The notes: generated from the sequence alone by a model not told the origin. 64,000 bases of DNA from Parvibaculum sp049651025 (GCF_049651025.1 NZ_JBASBH010000016.1:1-64000), one strand, 5' to 3'; positions 1 through 8,807 are shown, counted from the first letter of the stretch. A program made the numbers and translations.

Positions 1-4
1 AAGA

Positions 5-126
5 CCCTCACCCAACCCTCTCCCAGAGGGAGAGGGCTAGAATATTTGTGCGGCAATGCCTTTTCACCCCTCTCCCGCTTGCGGGAGAGGGAGGGGCCCG
101 CGCGGAACGCGTGGGAGGGTGAGGGG
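5..126. repeat. Palindromic intergenic repeat (CCCTCACCC/CCTCTCCC type)
   Basis: Nested inverted copies of CCCTCACCC, CCCTCTCCC and their complements GGGAGAGGG and GGGTGAGGG fill this stretch. Two hairpins can be drawn, one around 16-36 and one around 69-93. The layout is that of dispersed palindromic repeats common in proteobacterial intergenic DNA. No reading frame is supported here. The remaining bases up to the MerR-type gene hold nothing I recognise. Confidence 0.6.
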
Positions 127-202
127 CCGGGAAGGCTGGAAGATGGATGGCCCGATCAAGTCGGACCATGACGGTGTGGGGAGTGGTCAGACGGTCGGGC
201 GC

Positions 203-982
203 CTACGCCGTCCCGTCCTTTTCATCCGGCGTCAAGGCACCCGTCGCGCTGACGCGTTCGACTTCGCGGATGATCTTCTCGATACGGAGCAATGGCATCA
301 TTTCATTGATGAGGCGGATGCCATGCGCGGCCATTTGCACGGCCTCTTCGGTCGGAACCTTTTCGCCGAACGCCTTATAGAACTGGGCGACGGCGCGGTG
401 GGCGAGGACCTCGGTGACTTCGGCATAGATGCGATAGACCTCGATGGGAAAGCCCGCTTCGGTCGTGTAGCCCGCTGCGCGCCATTCGCCGATAAGTTCG
501 AGCAGGCGCACATTGCGCTGGTTGAGGAATTCGCTGCCGTCTTTCACGTCGATCGTCAGAAAGCCGATCCCGGCCAGCGCGCGCACGTCGTCCATGCTGA
601 CGCCTGCCGCGGACGCCGCATCTTCAAGTTTCAGCGGGCCGAAGTTCCGCCCCTCCGAGAGAAGCGGACCGAGGCGGCTTTCGAGGCCGATGAAGGACTC
701 AAAACCCTTGACCGGATTTTCCTCTTCGGTGGCGACGATGGTCTTGATGACGCTGAGCGGGAGAAACCGTTCCTGCTGAAGGCGCTTGATGAGATTGAGC
801 CGCGCGACGTGAGACGGCCCGTAACTCGCCACATTGCGCTTGGGGCGCACAGGCTCGGGCAGCAAGCCTTCGCGGATATAGAAGCGGATCGTCTCGCGCC
901 CTATTCCGGTTTCGCGTTCGAGCTCTTTCATCTTCATGGGCGTGAACGAAGCCTTTATGGCCGTGGAAGCCTTGAGCGACAT
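203..982 (-). CDS. MerR-family transcriptional regulator
   Basis: 259-residue predicted DNA-binding regulator. Near residues 16-85 it carries a MerR-type winged helix-turn-helix (KELERETGIGRETIRFYIRE, then an LPEPVRP wing and a basic helix), and a long alpha-helical effector/dimer region follows. I chose the ATG at 982 because it lies just downstream of the thiolase terminator. The readable frame extends further upstream only by running into thiolase coding sequence. A start at 937 or 931 (MKMKELE) is also possible, and no strong Shine-Dalgarno decides between them. It sits behind an acetyl-CoA acetyltransferase gene on the same strand, so it may regulate acyl-CoA or fatty-acid metabolism, but that is inference. 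No cysteine-rich metal-binding tail is visible, which argues against a metal sensor. Confidence 0.75.
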   Translation of the reverse strand: MSLKASTAIKASFTPMKMKELERETGIGRETIRFYIREGLLPEPVRPKRNVASYGPSHVARLNLIKRLQQERFLPLSVIKTIVATEEENPVKGFESFIGLESRLGPLLSEGRNFGPLKLEDAASAAGVSMDDVRALAGIGFLTIDVKDGSEFLNQRNVRLLELIGEWRAAGYTTEAGFPIEVYRIYAEVTEVLAHRAVAQFYKAFGEKVPTEEAVQMAAHGIRLINEMMPLLRIEKIIREVERVSATGALTPDEKDGTA

Positions 983-1065
983 ATCGACGGCACGCCGGTC
1001 AATATAGCCGATACGCCGCGCCGCCGCGATACCCCCATCGGTGCGCACGGCCAGGCGCCAAAAGA

Positions 1066-1095
1066 AAAAGGCGGAGCATTTCTGCCCCGCCTTTT
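1066..1095 (-). terminator. Intrinsic terminator after the thiolase gene
   Basis: AAAAGGCGG pairs with CCGCCTTTT around a short loop, with three further pairs (GCA/TGC) after one mismatch. Both strands end in a T-run, so it can act in either direction. It follows the thiolase stop codon at 1117 on the minus strand. Confidence 0.8.
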
Positions 1096-1116
1096 CACTC
1101 GCAGATCGCTCGAGGC

Positions 1117-2289
1117 TTAGAGGCGCTCGATGATCGTGACGTTGGCAAGACCGCCGCCTTCGCACATGGTCTGGAGACCATAGCGCTTGTTGCGGTTCTT
1201 CAGCGCGTAGATGAGCGTCGTCATCAGCTTCGTACCCGAGGCGCCGAGCGGATGGCCGAGCGAGATCGCGCCGCCATTGACGTTGAGACGCGCCGGATCG
1301 GCATTGAGCTTCTGGAGCCATGCGGTCGGAACCGATGCGAAGGCTTCGTTGACTTCATAAAGGTCGATATCGTCGATCTTCATGCCGGCCTTTGCGAGCG
1401 CGCGCTCGGTGCCGGGGATCGGAGCTTCCAGCATGATGACCGGATCGCCGCCGACAACGGTCATGTGGTGAACGCGGGCGAGCGGCTCGACGCCGAGCTG
1501 CTTCAGGCCCTTCTCGTTGACGATCATCACGCCCGAGGCGCCGTCGCAGATCTGGCTGGAGCTGGCGGCCGTGATCGCGCCGCCTTCGACGAGGAGCTTC
1601 ACGCCCTTGATCGCGTCGAGGTTGGCGTCGAAGCGGATGCCTTCGTCGATCGTGTGCATCTCGGTCTTGCCGTCGGCGGTCGTGATTTCGAGCGCAAGGA
1701 TTTCATCCTTGAACGCGCCGGACTGCGTCGCTGCAATGGCCTTCTGGTGGCTGTTGTAAGCGAATTCGTCGAGCTGGTCCTTCGTGAGACCGTACTTCTT
1801 CGCGATCATTTCAGCGCCGGCGAACTGGCTGAACTGAATGTTCGGGTAACGCTCTTCGATCTTCGGGCTCTTGTAGATGCCGAAGCCGTTCTTGAACGGC
1901 AGCGAGATCGGCATGCCCATGGGCACACGCGTCATGCTTTCCACGCCTGCGGCGATGACGATGTCCATCGCGCCCGACATGACGGCCTGCGCGGCGAAGT
2001 GGAGCGCCTGCTGCGAGGAACCGCACTGGCGGTCGACCGAGGTCGCGGGAACGCTTTCGGGCAGCTTCGATGCCAGCACCGAGTTGCGCGCGATATTCAT
2101 GCCCTGCTCACCGGCCTGATCGACGCAACCGACGATCACGTCTTCGATGAGAGCCGGGTCAACCTTCGTGCTGTCGACAAGCGCGTTGAGAATCTTGCCG
2201 CCGAGATCGGCCGGGTGCCAATCCTTGAGACGACCGGCCTTGCGGCCACCGGCCGTGCGTACTGCCGCGACGATATAAGCTTCAGCCAT
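1117..2289 (-). CDS. Acetyl-CoA acetyltransferase (thiolase)
   Basis: 390 residues, the normal length of a thiolase. The family condenses or cleaves acyl-CoAs (beta-ketoacyl-CoA + CoA to acetyl-CoA + acyl-CoA). The nucleophilic cysteine is C89 (DRQCGSSQQALHFAA), the catalytic histidine is H346 (ISLGHPLGASG) and the second cysteine is C376 (TMCEGGGLAN). The start is supported by GGGAGA about seven bases upstream of the ATG. It is probably a degradative or biosynthetic thiolase of fatty-acid metabolism. There is no 3-hydroxyacyl-CoA dehydrogenase or phaB beside it to say which, so I give no gene symbol. Confidence 0.93.
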   Translation of the reverse strand: MAEAYIVAAVRTAGGRKAGRLKDWHPADLGGKILNALVDSTKVDPALIEDVIVGCVDQAGEQGMNIARNSVLASKLPESVPATSVDRQCGSSQQALHFAAQAVMSGAMDIVIAAGVESMTRVPMGMPISLPFKNGFGIYKSPKIEERYPNIQFSQFAGAEMIAKKYGLTKDQLDEFAYNSHQKAIAATQSGAFKDEILALEITTADGKTEMHTIDEGIRFDANLDAIKGVKLLVEGGAITAASSSQICDGASGVMIVNEKGLKQLGVEPLARVHHMTVVGGDPVIMLEAPIPGTERALAKAGMKIDDIDLYEVNEAFASVPTAWLQKLNADPARLNVNGGAISLGHPLGASGTKLMTTLIYALKNRNKRYGLQTMCEGGGLANVTIIERL

Positions 2290-2568
2290 GAGGCTATCTC
2301 CCTGTCATTGGTCGCGGAAAGCCGTCATTCGGCCTGCCCGCATTATCACGAATGAATTCGATTGAGCGCCATCTTGAGCATGGAACGGCGCTTGTCCAGT
2401 CCGTTTGGGGGCCTGTGTCGGCAAGTCTTGTCTGCGAACTGCTACCTCTCATATCGTCATGAAAAGCCCGATTGCAAAGGCAAAACGGCGACGGAGGAAA
2501 TGACGTAGGGGAAAAGCCACATCCGCGACGCGGGTATGGCGCCCCTTCCGGGGAGGAAAACGAAACCA

Positions 2569-3113
2569 ATGACAAACAAATCCATCGACAACGCGATTGC
2601 GGCCCCGAAAACCTATGCCAGCGAGGAAGCGTTCCACACGCTGTTCACAAATCTGCGCCGCGAGGACCCCGTTCACTGGACGGAGCCGGACGACTACCGC
2701 CCCTTCTGGACAGTGTCGAAGCATGCCGACATCGCCGAAATCGAAAGGCAGAACGAACTCTTCATCAACGATCCGCGCCTGACGCTGACGACCATCGAGA
2801 CGGAACGGAAGGTCAAGGCGACAATCTGCTGATGTGCTACTGGTCGGGCAATCGCGACGAGGACGTCTTCGAAGACCCCTTCTCGTTCTGCATCGAACGC
2901 AGTCCGAACAAGCACATCGCCTTTGGCTATGGCGCGCATGTCTGTCTTGGCCAGCATCTGGCAAAGATGGAAATCCGCTCGCTCTATCGCGAATTGCTGT
3001 CGCGGCTCGACACGATCGAGCTATCGGGCGATCCGGCATGGGTCGAAGCGAACTTCGTGTCCGGCCTGAAGCGTCTTCCGATCCGCTACACGATGAAACG
3101 CAAGGCGGCGTGA
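2569..3113 (+). pseudogene. Cytochrome P450 remnant (internal deletion plus frameshift)
   Basis: The ATG at 2569, preceded by GGAGG, opens about 83 residues that look like a normal P450 N-terminus (AFHTLFTNLRREDPVHWTEP ... WTVSKHADIAEIERQ). At about 2813-2820 the reading moves to another frame (positions divisible by 3) and continues directly with the P450 C-terminal part: GDNLLMCYWSGNRDEDVFED, the haem loop FGYGAHVCLGQHLA with its cysteine ligand, and LPIRYTMKRKAA. Bacterial P450s of this class are about 400 residues, so roughly the middle half (I-helix and ExxR region) is absent. The first frame stops at 2832, so no joined protein is made. The clean ends suggest one internal deletion at a short GGCGACAA-like junction. 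Confidence 0.85.
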
Positions 3114-3138
3114 GCGGCTGGACCGCTCTCTCCTCCAC

Positions 3139-3221
3139 GTCATGCCCCGGCTTGACCGGGGCATCCATCTTCCTTCCGTTGCAACGTAAAGATGGATCAC
3201 CCGGTCAAGCCGGGTGATGAC
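3139..3221. repeat. Dispersed palindromic repeat, diverged copy
   Basis: The left arm (GTCATGCCCCGGCTTGACCG...) and right arm (...GGTCAAGCCGGGTGATGAC) are inverted copies around a non-conserved centre with CATCTT/AAGATGG at its edges. It has the same architecture as the copies at 11957, 19811, 28302, 31196 and 34686. It lies between the P450 remnant and the cysA stop codon. Confidence 0.75.
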
Positions 3222-3240
3222 GAACGATAGTGAGTTGCGC

Positions 3241-4374
3241 CTACTCCGCCTTGAAGATACGCGCTGCAGTCGCCCGCACGCGAACCTTCTGGCCCTGGCG
3301 GATTTCGCCGACCTCGAAAAGCTCGCGCGGGATTTCCGCTTCGATCTGTTCGGCATGTCCCTCGACATCGAGATCGACGGACACAGATGCACCAAACGGA
3401 CGGATCGCGCGCACGATGGCGGAACGTCCCGCCGCACGGTCGCCCGCCGCGATTTCGATCTCATGCGAACGCACATAGGCAACGGCGGGACCGTCGCGAT
3501 AGGCCGCACCTTCTGCCACCGGCAGAAGCTCGCCCAGCACTTCGCCCTCGCCATCCTTCAATGTGATGTCGAACCTGGTGACATTGCCGAGGAATTCGCA
3601 AACGAAGGGCGTTGCAGGCTCGTCATAGATTTCGGCGGGCGTGCCGATCTGCTCGATCTGACCGGCGCGCATGATGACGACGCGGTCGGCAAGCTCCAGC
3701 GCCTCTTCCTGATCGTGCGTCACGAAAATCGTGGTCAGGCCCGTCTCCTGATGGATCTGGCGCAACCAGCGGCGAAGCTCCTTGCGCACCTTCGCATCGA
3801 GCGCACCGAAAGGCTCGTCGAGAAGCAGCACTGTAGGCTCGATCGCAAGCGCGCGGGCAAGCGCGACGCGCTGGCGCTGGCCGCCGGAAAGCTGGCTCGG
3901 GAAACGCTTGCCCAAACCTTCAAGCTGAACCATTTCAAGCAGGCGATTGACGCGCCGCGCGATTTCCTTGGTGCGCGGTCGCTCAGCACGCGGACGAACA
4001 CGCAGGCCGAATGCGATATTGTCGAACACCGTCATATGACGGAACAGCGCATATTGCTGGAAGACGAAGCCAACGCGACGCGCGCGCAAGGAGAGATTGG
4101 TCGCATCCTCACCGTGGAAATGAATGCGGCCTTCCTCAGGCGCAGACAATCCAGCGATGGAGCGCAGCAGCGTCGTCTTGCCCGATCCCGAAGGCCCGAG
4201 CAGCGCCAGCAATTCACCGGGCTCGACAGAAAGCGAAACGCCGTTCAGCGCCGGGAAGGAGCCGAAAGTCTTGCGCAGTTCTTCGACATCGATGCGAACC
4301 GGTGCCTGCTTTTCGCGCGCGGCATCTCGCTCCGGACGCTGCGGCTCAGTGCCCTGCGGATGCCGCAAGCTCAC
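3241..4374 (-). CDS. cysA: Sulfate/thiosulfate ABC transporter ATP-binding protein CysA
   Basis: ATPase subunit of a sulfate/thiosulfate importer, peripheral on the cytoplasmic face of the membrane. It has a Walker A GPSGSGKTT, signature LSGGQRQRVALARAL, Walker B VLLLDEPFGALD and switch histidine VTHDQEEA. A roughly 110-residue C-terminal TOBE-type extension follows, as in CysA. There is no ATG in the right place. I take the GTG at 4374, giving 377 residues and a 29-base overlap with the end of cysW. A TTG at 4368 is the alternative, and longer starts would lie inside cysW. It is the last gene of the unit rrf2-sbp-porin-cysT-cysW-cysA. Confidence 0.9.
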   Translation of the reverse strand: MSLRHPQGTEPQRPERDAAREKQAPVRIDVEELRKTFGSFPALNGVSLSVEPGELLALLGPSGSGKTTLLRSIAGLSAPEEGRIHFHGEDATNLSLRARRVGFVFQQYALFRHMTVFDNIAFGLRVRPRAERPRTKEIARRVNRLLEMVQLEGLGKRFPSQLSGGQRQRVALARALAIEPTVLLLDEPFGALDAKVRKELRRWLRQIHQETGLTTIFVTHDQEEALELADRVVIMRAGQIEQIGTPAEIYDEPATPFVCEFLGNVTRFDITLKDGEGEVLGELLPVAEGAAYRDGPAVAYVRSHEIEIAAGDRAAGRSAIVRAIRPFGASVSVDLDVEGHAEQIEAEIPRELFEVGEIRQGQKVRVRATAARIFKAE

Positions 4375-5209
4375 GACCGTACCGCCATTCGAGGACGGTT
4401 TTGAAGACGAGGGTGACAAGCGCGAGGAGTGCCAGAAGCGAGGCAACCGCAAAGGCTGCAACGAAATTGTACTCATTGTAGAGAATCTCCACGTGAAGCG
4501 GCATGGTATTGGTGAGGCCACGGATATGGCCGGAAACAACCGAAACGGCACCGAACTCGCCCATCGCGCGTGCATTGCATAGTAGCACGCCATAGAGGAG
4601 TGCCCACTTAACATTGGGCAGTGTCACGCTCCAGAAAGTGCGAAGCCCTGAGGCTCCTAGTGATAATGCGGCTTCTTCGTCATCGGTTCCCTGCGCCTGC
4701 ATGAGCGGAATGAGCTGACGCGCAACAAAGGGAAATGTAACGAAGATCGTCGCCAGAACAATGCCCGGCACGGCAAAGATGATCTGGATATTGTGTGCCT
4801 GAAGGTACTGGCCGAAGAAACCCTGTGCACCGAAGAGCAGCACATAGACAAGGCCGGAAATGACAGGAGATACGGAAAAGGGCAGATCGATCAGCGTGAT
4901 CAGAAAGCTTTTCGCCGGAAACTGAAACTTCGCAATCGCCCATGACGCAGCAAGTCCGAAAACGATATTCGCGGGCACGGCAATCGCCGACACGAGAAGC
5001 GTGAGACGCACAGCAGCAAGCGCATCAGGCTCGACCAGCGCACTGGCATAGGCGGAAATGCCATGACGCAGCGCCTCGACGAAGACGACTAGAAGCGGCA
5101 GCAGAAGAAACGCGGCGAGATAGGCGATCGCCAGAAATATCAGCAGCCACTTTGCAAGCGGCCCTTCGGTGATGGGCGAGCCGCGCCCTTTGGATGCGTG
5201 GTCGGTCAT
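4346..5209 (-). CDS. cysW: Sulfate ABC transporter permease CysW
   Basis: 287-residue inner-membrane permease with about six hydrophobic segments and the binding-protein-dependent transport fold. The EAA-type loop reads DDEEAALSLGASGLRTFWSV and the GEFGAVSVVSGHIRG stretch is typical of CysW. The start is the ATG at 5209, preceded by GGAG at a good distance. An upstream in-frame start exists but lies inside cysT. It begins 11 bases after the cysT stop and its end overlaps the presumed cysA start, so the three genes are translated as a block. It should form the transmembrane pore together with CysT. Confidence 0.92.
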   Translation of the reverse strand: MTDHASKGRGSPITEGPLAKWLLIFLAIAYLAAFLLLPLLVVFVEALRHGISAYASALVEPDALAAVRLTLLVSAIAVPANIVFGLAASWAIAKFQFPAKSFLITLIDLPFSVSPVISGLVYVLLFGAQGFFGQYLQAHNIQIIFAVPGIVLATIFVTFPFVARQLIPLMQAQGTDDEEAALSLGASGLRTFWSVTLPNVKWALLYGVLLCNARAMGEFGAVSVVSGHIRGLTNTMPLHVEILYNEYNFVAAFAVASLLALLALVTLVFKTVLEWRYGRELAASAGH

Positions 5210-5220
5210 GACTTTGCTCC

Positions 5221-6081
5221 TCAGCCCGCAAAGCCGGTGCGACGCCGGCTCCATGCTTGCAAAAGGTTGACGACAAGCAGGACCAGAAAGGAGAGCATCA
5301 GCATGATCGCGGCAATGGCCGTTGCGCCTGCATAGTTGAACTCCTCAAGCCGGATGATGATGAGGAGCGGCGCGATCTCGGACTTGTAAGGCAGGTTGCC
5401 CGCAATGAAGATTATCGATCCGTACTCGCCGACGGCGCGCGCAAAGGCGAGCGCAAAGCCCGTCAGCAGCGGCGGCAGAAGGGCCGGAAATATGATGCGG
5501 CGAACCGTCTGGAAACGCGTCGCGCCAAGCGTCGCCGCCACTTCCTCAAGATCGGCATCGAGATCGGCAAGCACCGGCTGCAATGTACGCACGACGAACG
5601 GCAACCCGATAAAGACGCAAGCCACGACAACGCCCGCAGGCGTGAAGGCGATCTTGATGCCCGCCTGCGCGAAGATCGAACCGATCCAGCCATTGGGCGC
5701 ATAAAGCGCGGCAAGCGCGAGGCCGGACACTGCCGTCGGCAAGGCGAAAGGCAGATCGATCACCGCATCGACAATGCGCTTGCCGGGAAATGTGTAGCGC
5801 ACCAGCACCCAGGTCACGAGCAGGCCGGCAACCGCATTGATGCTCGCGCCGATAAACGCCGCACCGAAGCTGAGCTTCAGCGCCGAGATCGTCCGCGCCT
5901 CGCCGACCAGCGTCCAGAACCCGTCCCAGCCGAGACCGGCCGAGCGAATGAAGACCCCCGCCAGCGGAATGAGCACGATGAGGCTCAGATAGGTCATCGT
6001 GAACCCGAACGTCAGGCCGAAGCCCGGCAGGACGGACGGCGTCCGGCGCGGCAGTCGATCGGTCAGGACGGCAAGGCTCAT
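5221..6081 (-). CDS. cysT: Sulfate ABC transporter permease CysT (CysU)
   Basis: 286 residues with six predicted transmembrane helices. The loop EEVAATLGATRFQTVRRIIF is the EAA motif that docks on CysA, and AFARAVGEYGSIIFIAGNLP is the characteristic sulfate-permease stretch. The ATG at 6081 has GGAG nine bases upstream. The first gene of the cysTWA block, it follows the porin after a gap of about 220 bases that contains a large inverted repeat. That leaves open whether cysTWA is co-transcribed with sbp and the porin or has its own promoter. Confidence 0.92.
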   Translation of the reverse strand: MSLAVLTDRLPRRTPSVLPGFGLTFGFTMTYLSLIVLIPLAGVFIRSAGLGWDGFWTLVGEARTISALKLSFGAAFIGASINAVAGLLVTWVLVRYTFPGKRIVDAVIDLPFALPTAVSGLALAALYAPNGWIGSIFAQAGIKIAFTPAGVVVACVFIGLPFVVRTLQPVLADLDADLEEVAATLGATRFQTVRRIIFPALLPPLLTGFALAFARAVGEYGSIIFIAGNLPYKSEIAPLLIIIRLEEFNYAGATAIAAIMLMLSFLVLLVVNLLQAWSRRRTGFAG

Positions 6082-6218
6082 ACGGGGGGCTCCTGTAAGG
6101 CGGGCACTTTAATGCGCGATCCGCAAAAGTGTAAGCGGTTTCACGCCAAAATCCGGCCTAGGCCTTAATTGCACTTTTTGACTTGTAGATTTAATGGCCG
6201 ACTATGAAAACCAGGGCC

Positions 6219-6287
6219 GTTTCGTTGCGTTTCGAGCCTTGCCGGGCGAGGAACCGACCGGCAAGGCCCTGAAATGCGAGACGAAAC
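6219..6287. repeat. Long imperfect inverted repeat between porin and cysT
   Basis: GTTTCGTTGCGTTTC...CCTTGCC is mirrored by GGCAAGG...GAAATGCGAGACGAAAC with only a few mismatches, giving a hairpin with arms of about 30 bases. It lacks a T-run, so it is not a classical terminator. It could be an mRNA-stabilising or processing hairpin that sets the ratio of porin to permease, or just another intergenic palindrome. Confidence 0.6.
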
Positions 6288-6302
6288 GCCGGGATCGCGC
6301 TG

Positions 6303-7637
6303 CTACCAGATGACCGCGACGCGGCTCACGAGAGCATCGCCCTTGTCCTGGGCCAGACCCTTCGTTGCATCGAAGTGCACATAATCGACGAGGAGGCGCA
6401 GATAGGGGTTCGGATACCAGTTCAGCCCGACGCTGTAATTGGTCTCCTTGCCGCCGACAATGTTCTCGTCGTTGAGATCGAGCGTGCTGTAACGCGTTGC
6501 GATTTCCCACGCGCCCCATGTGCCGTTCTTCAGCGAGAAAGGGTTCTTCGGCTTGATGCGGTTGAAAGCGCCGTCCTTGTATTCGCGGTTCTCGCCGGTG
6601 AGAACCCAGGACGCCTGCACATAACCGCCGTCAAACGTCACATCGGAAGCGGCGATGCGGTTTGTGCTGGTGCGGCCATATTCCGACTGGAAGAAGATCG
6701 GGCCGTATTGACCGGCAAGCTCTCCGCCGATGAAGGAATAGCTCTTCGCATTGATATTGCCGGTATCGACCAGACGCGTGCTGTCGACCGAAATTTCAGG
6801 GCCCGTGCGGAAGCGAAGGCCGGATGTGCGCCCGCCCGTATCGCGCCAGTAGCCCGACACGCCGAGATGAAGCGTCTTGTCGACGCCGTTGATGGGCGCA
6901 TAGGTGAAGCGCGCCGCCGGACCCCAGCCTTCGTCTCTATAGACAGGCGTTGCCGTGCCGCCCGTATTGCCGCCGCCATTGATCGAATAGTTTTCGCCAA
7001 AGACACCGACTGTGGCCGTCCAGTTGACGTCGGAATATTTCGCCGAGATGCCCGCCTTGTAGTCGCCGCCTGCCGTGACGCGGTTGGTGAAGGCTTCGAC
7101 GAAGAGCGGGGATTCGACAAAGAGCGTATCGGTGCTCGGGATCGCCTGTTCCAGCGTGTTCGGCGTCTTGTGCTGGCCGATGGTGAAGACGGTCTTGTCG
7201 ATGCCCTTGTATTGAATATAGGCGTCCTTCACATCGACCTCGCCCGTCGCGCTGTCGTCGCGCGAGGCATTGCCGACATCGATTTCAAGACGATAAAGCC
7301 AGTCGCTCTGGATCGTGCCGTCAATGCCGAGGCGGGCGCGGCGAAGCTGCGTGCCGCTGTTGAAATCATTGGCGCCGGTCTTGTTGTCGAAGACGGCGGC
7401 GTCGGCAGCAATCTGTCCACGGAACTTGAAGGCATATTCGCCCTTGCTGTCCGTGAAGTTCGGCGACGGTTTGAATTCCGGCGTCTTGCGGATCTCGGCG
7501 ATTTCAGCGCGCAGTGCTTCGATGGTCGCTTCAAGATCGTCCACCCGGCTCTGAATATCCGCATCGTTTGCGAGCGCCGGTCCGGCAAGCGTCAGCGCCA
7601 CAACGCTGGCGCCGAGATAAAGTGAAAACCTGTTCAT
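6303..7637 (-). CDS. Phosphate-selective porin O/P family outer-membrane protein
   Basis: 444 residues. Residues 1-23 are a signal peptide ending AGPALA. The next 30 residues form a short coiled coil (IQSRVDDLEATIEALRAEIA), the trimerising N-terminus seen in OprP/OprO-type porins. The rest alternates like a 16-18-strand beta barrel (YRLEIDVGNA, DAYIQYKGI, LRLLVDYVHFDA) and ends in VAVIW with the terminal aromatic residue needed for outer-membrane insertion. GAGGGG lies in front of the ATG. Family members conduct anions such as phosphate. Its place between the sulfate-binding protein and cysTWA suggests sulfate or a related oxyanion (inference). Confidence 0.88.
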   Translation of the reverse strand: MNRFSLYLGASVVALTLAGPALANDADIQSRVDDLEATIEALRAEIAEIRKTPEFKPSPNFTDSKGEYAFKFRGQIAADAAVFDNKTGANDFNSGTQLRRARLGIDGTIQSDWLYRLEIDVGNASRDDSATGEVDVKDAYIQYKGIDKTVFTIGQHKTPNTLEQAIPSTDTLFVESPLFVEAFTNRVTAGGDYKAGISAKYSDVNWTATVGVFGENYSINGGGNTGGTATPVYRDEGWGPAARFTYAPINGVDKTLHLGVSGYWRDTGGRTSGLRFRTGPEISVDSTRLVDTGNINAKSYSFIGGELAGQYGPIFFQSEYGRTSTNRIAASDVTFDGGYVQASWVLTGENREYKDGAFNRIKPKNPFSLKNGTWGAWEIATRYSTLDLNDENIVGGKETNYSVGLNWYPNPYLRLLVDYVHFDATKGLAQDKGDALVSRVAVIW

Positions 7638-7721
7638 GGGTCAGCCCCTCTCAGGCGGGTTCGCTATTGCGAGCCCGCGTCGATGAATTGAAATGTTGAA
7701 ACCGCCAGGATCGCGCCACTC

Positions 7722-8741
7722 TTACGGGCGGTAGATCTGGTCGAAGATGCCGCCATCGGCGAAGAACTTCTTCTGCGCCTGACGCCAGCCACCGAACTTG
7801 TCGTCGATGGTCGCAAGCTTGATCTGCGGGAAACGCTCAAGATCCTTCGGATCGGCCGCCGCCGTATTGCGCGGACGATAGAAATTCGCCGCGATGATCT
7901 TCTGTGCCTGCGGCGTGTAGAGATACTGAAGATAGGCTTCAGCCACCTTGCGCGTGCCATTGGCATCGGCATTGCCGTCAACCACGGCAACCGGCGGTTC
8001 GGTCAGGATCGAGATCGAGGGATAGACGATTTCGAACTCGCCGGGGAACTGCTTGAGGATCAGATAGGATTCGTTTTCCCAACTGATGAGCACATCGCCG
8101 AGGCCACGCTGGGCGAATGTCGTCGTCGAGCCGCGCGCGCCGGTGTCGAGCACGGGCACATTCTTGTAAAGCGAACTGATGAAAGCGCGCGTCTTGGCTT
8201 CATCGCCTCCATCCTGCGCATCCGCATAGGCCCAGGCGGCAAGGAAGTTCCAGCGCGCACCGCCCGAGGTTTTCGGGTTCGGCGTGATGACCTGCACGTC
8301 CGGCTTCACCAGATCGTTCCAGTCCTTGATGCCTTTGGGATTGCCCTTGCGAACGACGAAATTGATCGTCGAGGTATAGGGCGAGCTGTTATCGGGCAGA
8401 CGCTTCTGCCAGCTCACCGGAAGCTTGCCGCCGACGGTTGCGATCTGATCGATATCGGCAGCGAGCGCCAGCGTCACCACGTCAGCGCCGAGCCCGTCAA
8501 CGACGGCACGGGCCTGCTTGCCGGAGCCGCCATGCGACTGGCGAATGATGACGGTCTCGCCCGTCTTGGCTTTCCAGTCCGCGGCAAAAGACTTGTTCAC
8601 CGCTTCATAAAGTTCGCGCGTCGGATCGTAGGAAACATTGAGCAGCGTCGTGCCGGCCTTCACTTCAAAACTCGAGGCGATCAAAAGTAGCAAACCGCCG
8701 ATAAGCAGCGCACTGCGTGCGACGAATTTGGAAAGGGTCAT
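7722..8741 (-). CDS. Sulfate ABC transporter substrate-binding protein
   Basis: 339-residue periplasmic binding protein of the Sbp/CysP family. Residues 1-29 are a Sec signal (hydrophobic core LLIGGLLLLIASS, cleavage after VKA). The family signature NPKTSGGARWNFLAAWAYA is present, as are the N-terminal LLNVSYDPTRELYEAVN and the QSHGGSGKQARAV ligand loop. It captures sulfate (or thiosulfate) and hands it to CysTWA. AGGGA precedes the ATG. It is the first structural gene after the Rrf2 regulator, and its promoter carries the ATTGTCTATCAA motif also found in front of that regulator. Confidence 0.94.
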   Translation of the reverse strand: MTLSKFVARSALLIGGLLLLIASSFEVKAGTTLLNVSYDPTRELYEAVNKSFAADWKAKTGETVIIRQSHGGSGKQARAVVDGLGADVVTLALAADIDQIATVGGKLPVSWQKRLPDNSSPYTSTINFVVRKGNPKGIKDWNDLVKPDVQVITPNPKTSGGARWNFLAAWAYADAQDGGDEAKTRAFISSLYKNVPVLDTGARGSTTTFAQRGLGDVLISWENESYLILKQFPGEFEIVYPSISILTEPPVAVVDGNADANGTRKVAEAYLQYLYTPQAQKIIAANFYRPRNTAAADPKDLERFPQIKLATIDDKFGGWRQAQKKFFADGGIFDQIYRP

Positions 8742-8764
8742 GTTCAGTGTTCCCTGTTGCCCTG

Positions 8765-8776
8765 ATTGTCTATCAA
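8765..8776 (-). promoter_or_regulatory. Putative Rrf2 operator upstream of the sulfate-binding protein
   Basis: ATTGTCTATCAA (TTGATAGACAAT in the reading direction) lies over the -10 region of the candidate promoter. The identical 12 bases recur at 9259-9270 in front of the regulator gene itself. Shared motif plus neighbouring Rrf2 gene is the basis. The protein-DNA link is inferred. Confidence 0.55.
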
Positions 8777-8797
8777 TCTACTAGTATTAATCGTCAA
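8769..8797 (-). promoter_or_regulatory. Candidate promoter of the sulfate-binding protein gene
   Basis: On the minus strand TTGACG (-35) is followed after 17 bases by GATAGA (-10, a weak match). The weak -10 overlaps the proposed Rrf2 operator. Confidence 0.4.
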
Positions 8798-8807
8798 AAT
8801 TTTTAGG

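Noticed and set aside
56..1120. Long plus-strand open frame opposite the MerR-type gene
   Set aside because: Its translation has no family-like sequence and lies antisense to a clear MerR gene. It is a high-GC shadow frame.
2382..2406. GGAAC...CGTT in front of the P450 remnant as an EcfG promoter
   Set aside because: The spacer is 15 bases, one short of the usual 16-17, and the gene is inactive, so it is not a convincing promoter.
6375..7625. 416-residue plus-strand frame across the porin gene
   Set aside because: Antisense to the porin, with no start context and low-complexity charged composition.
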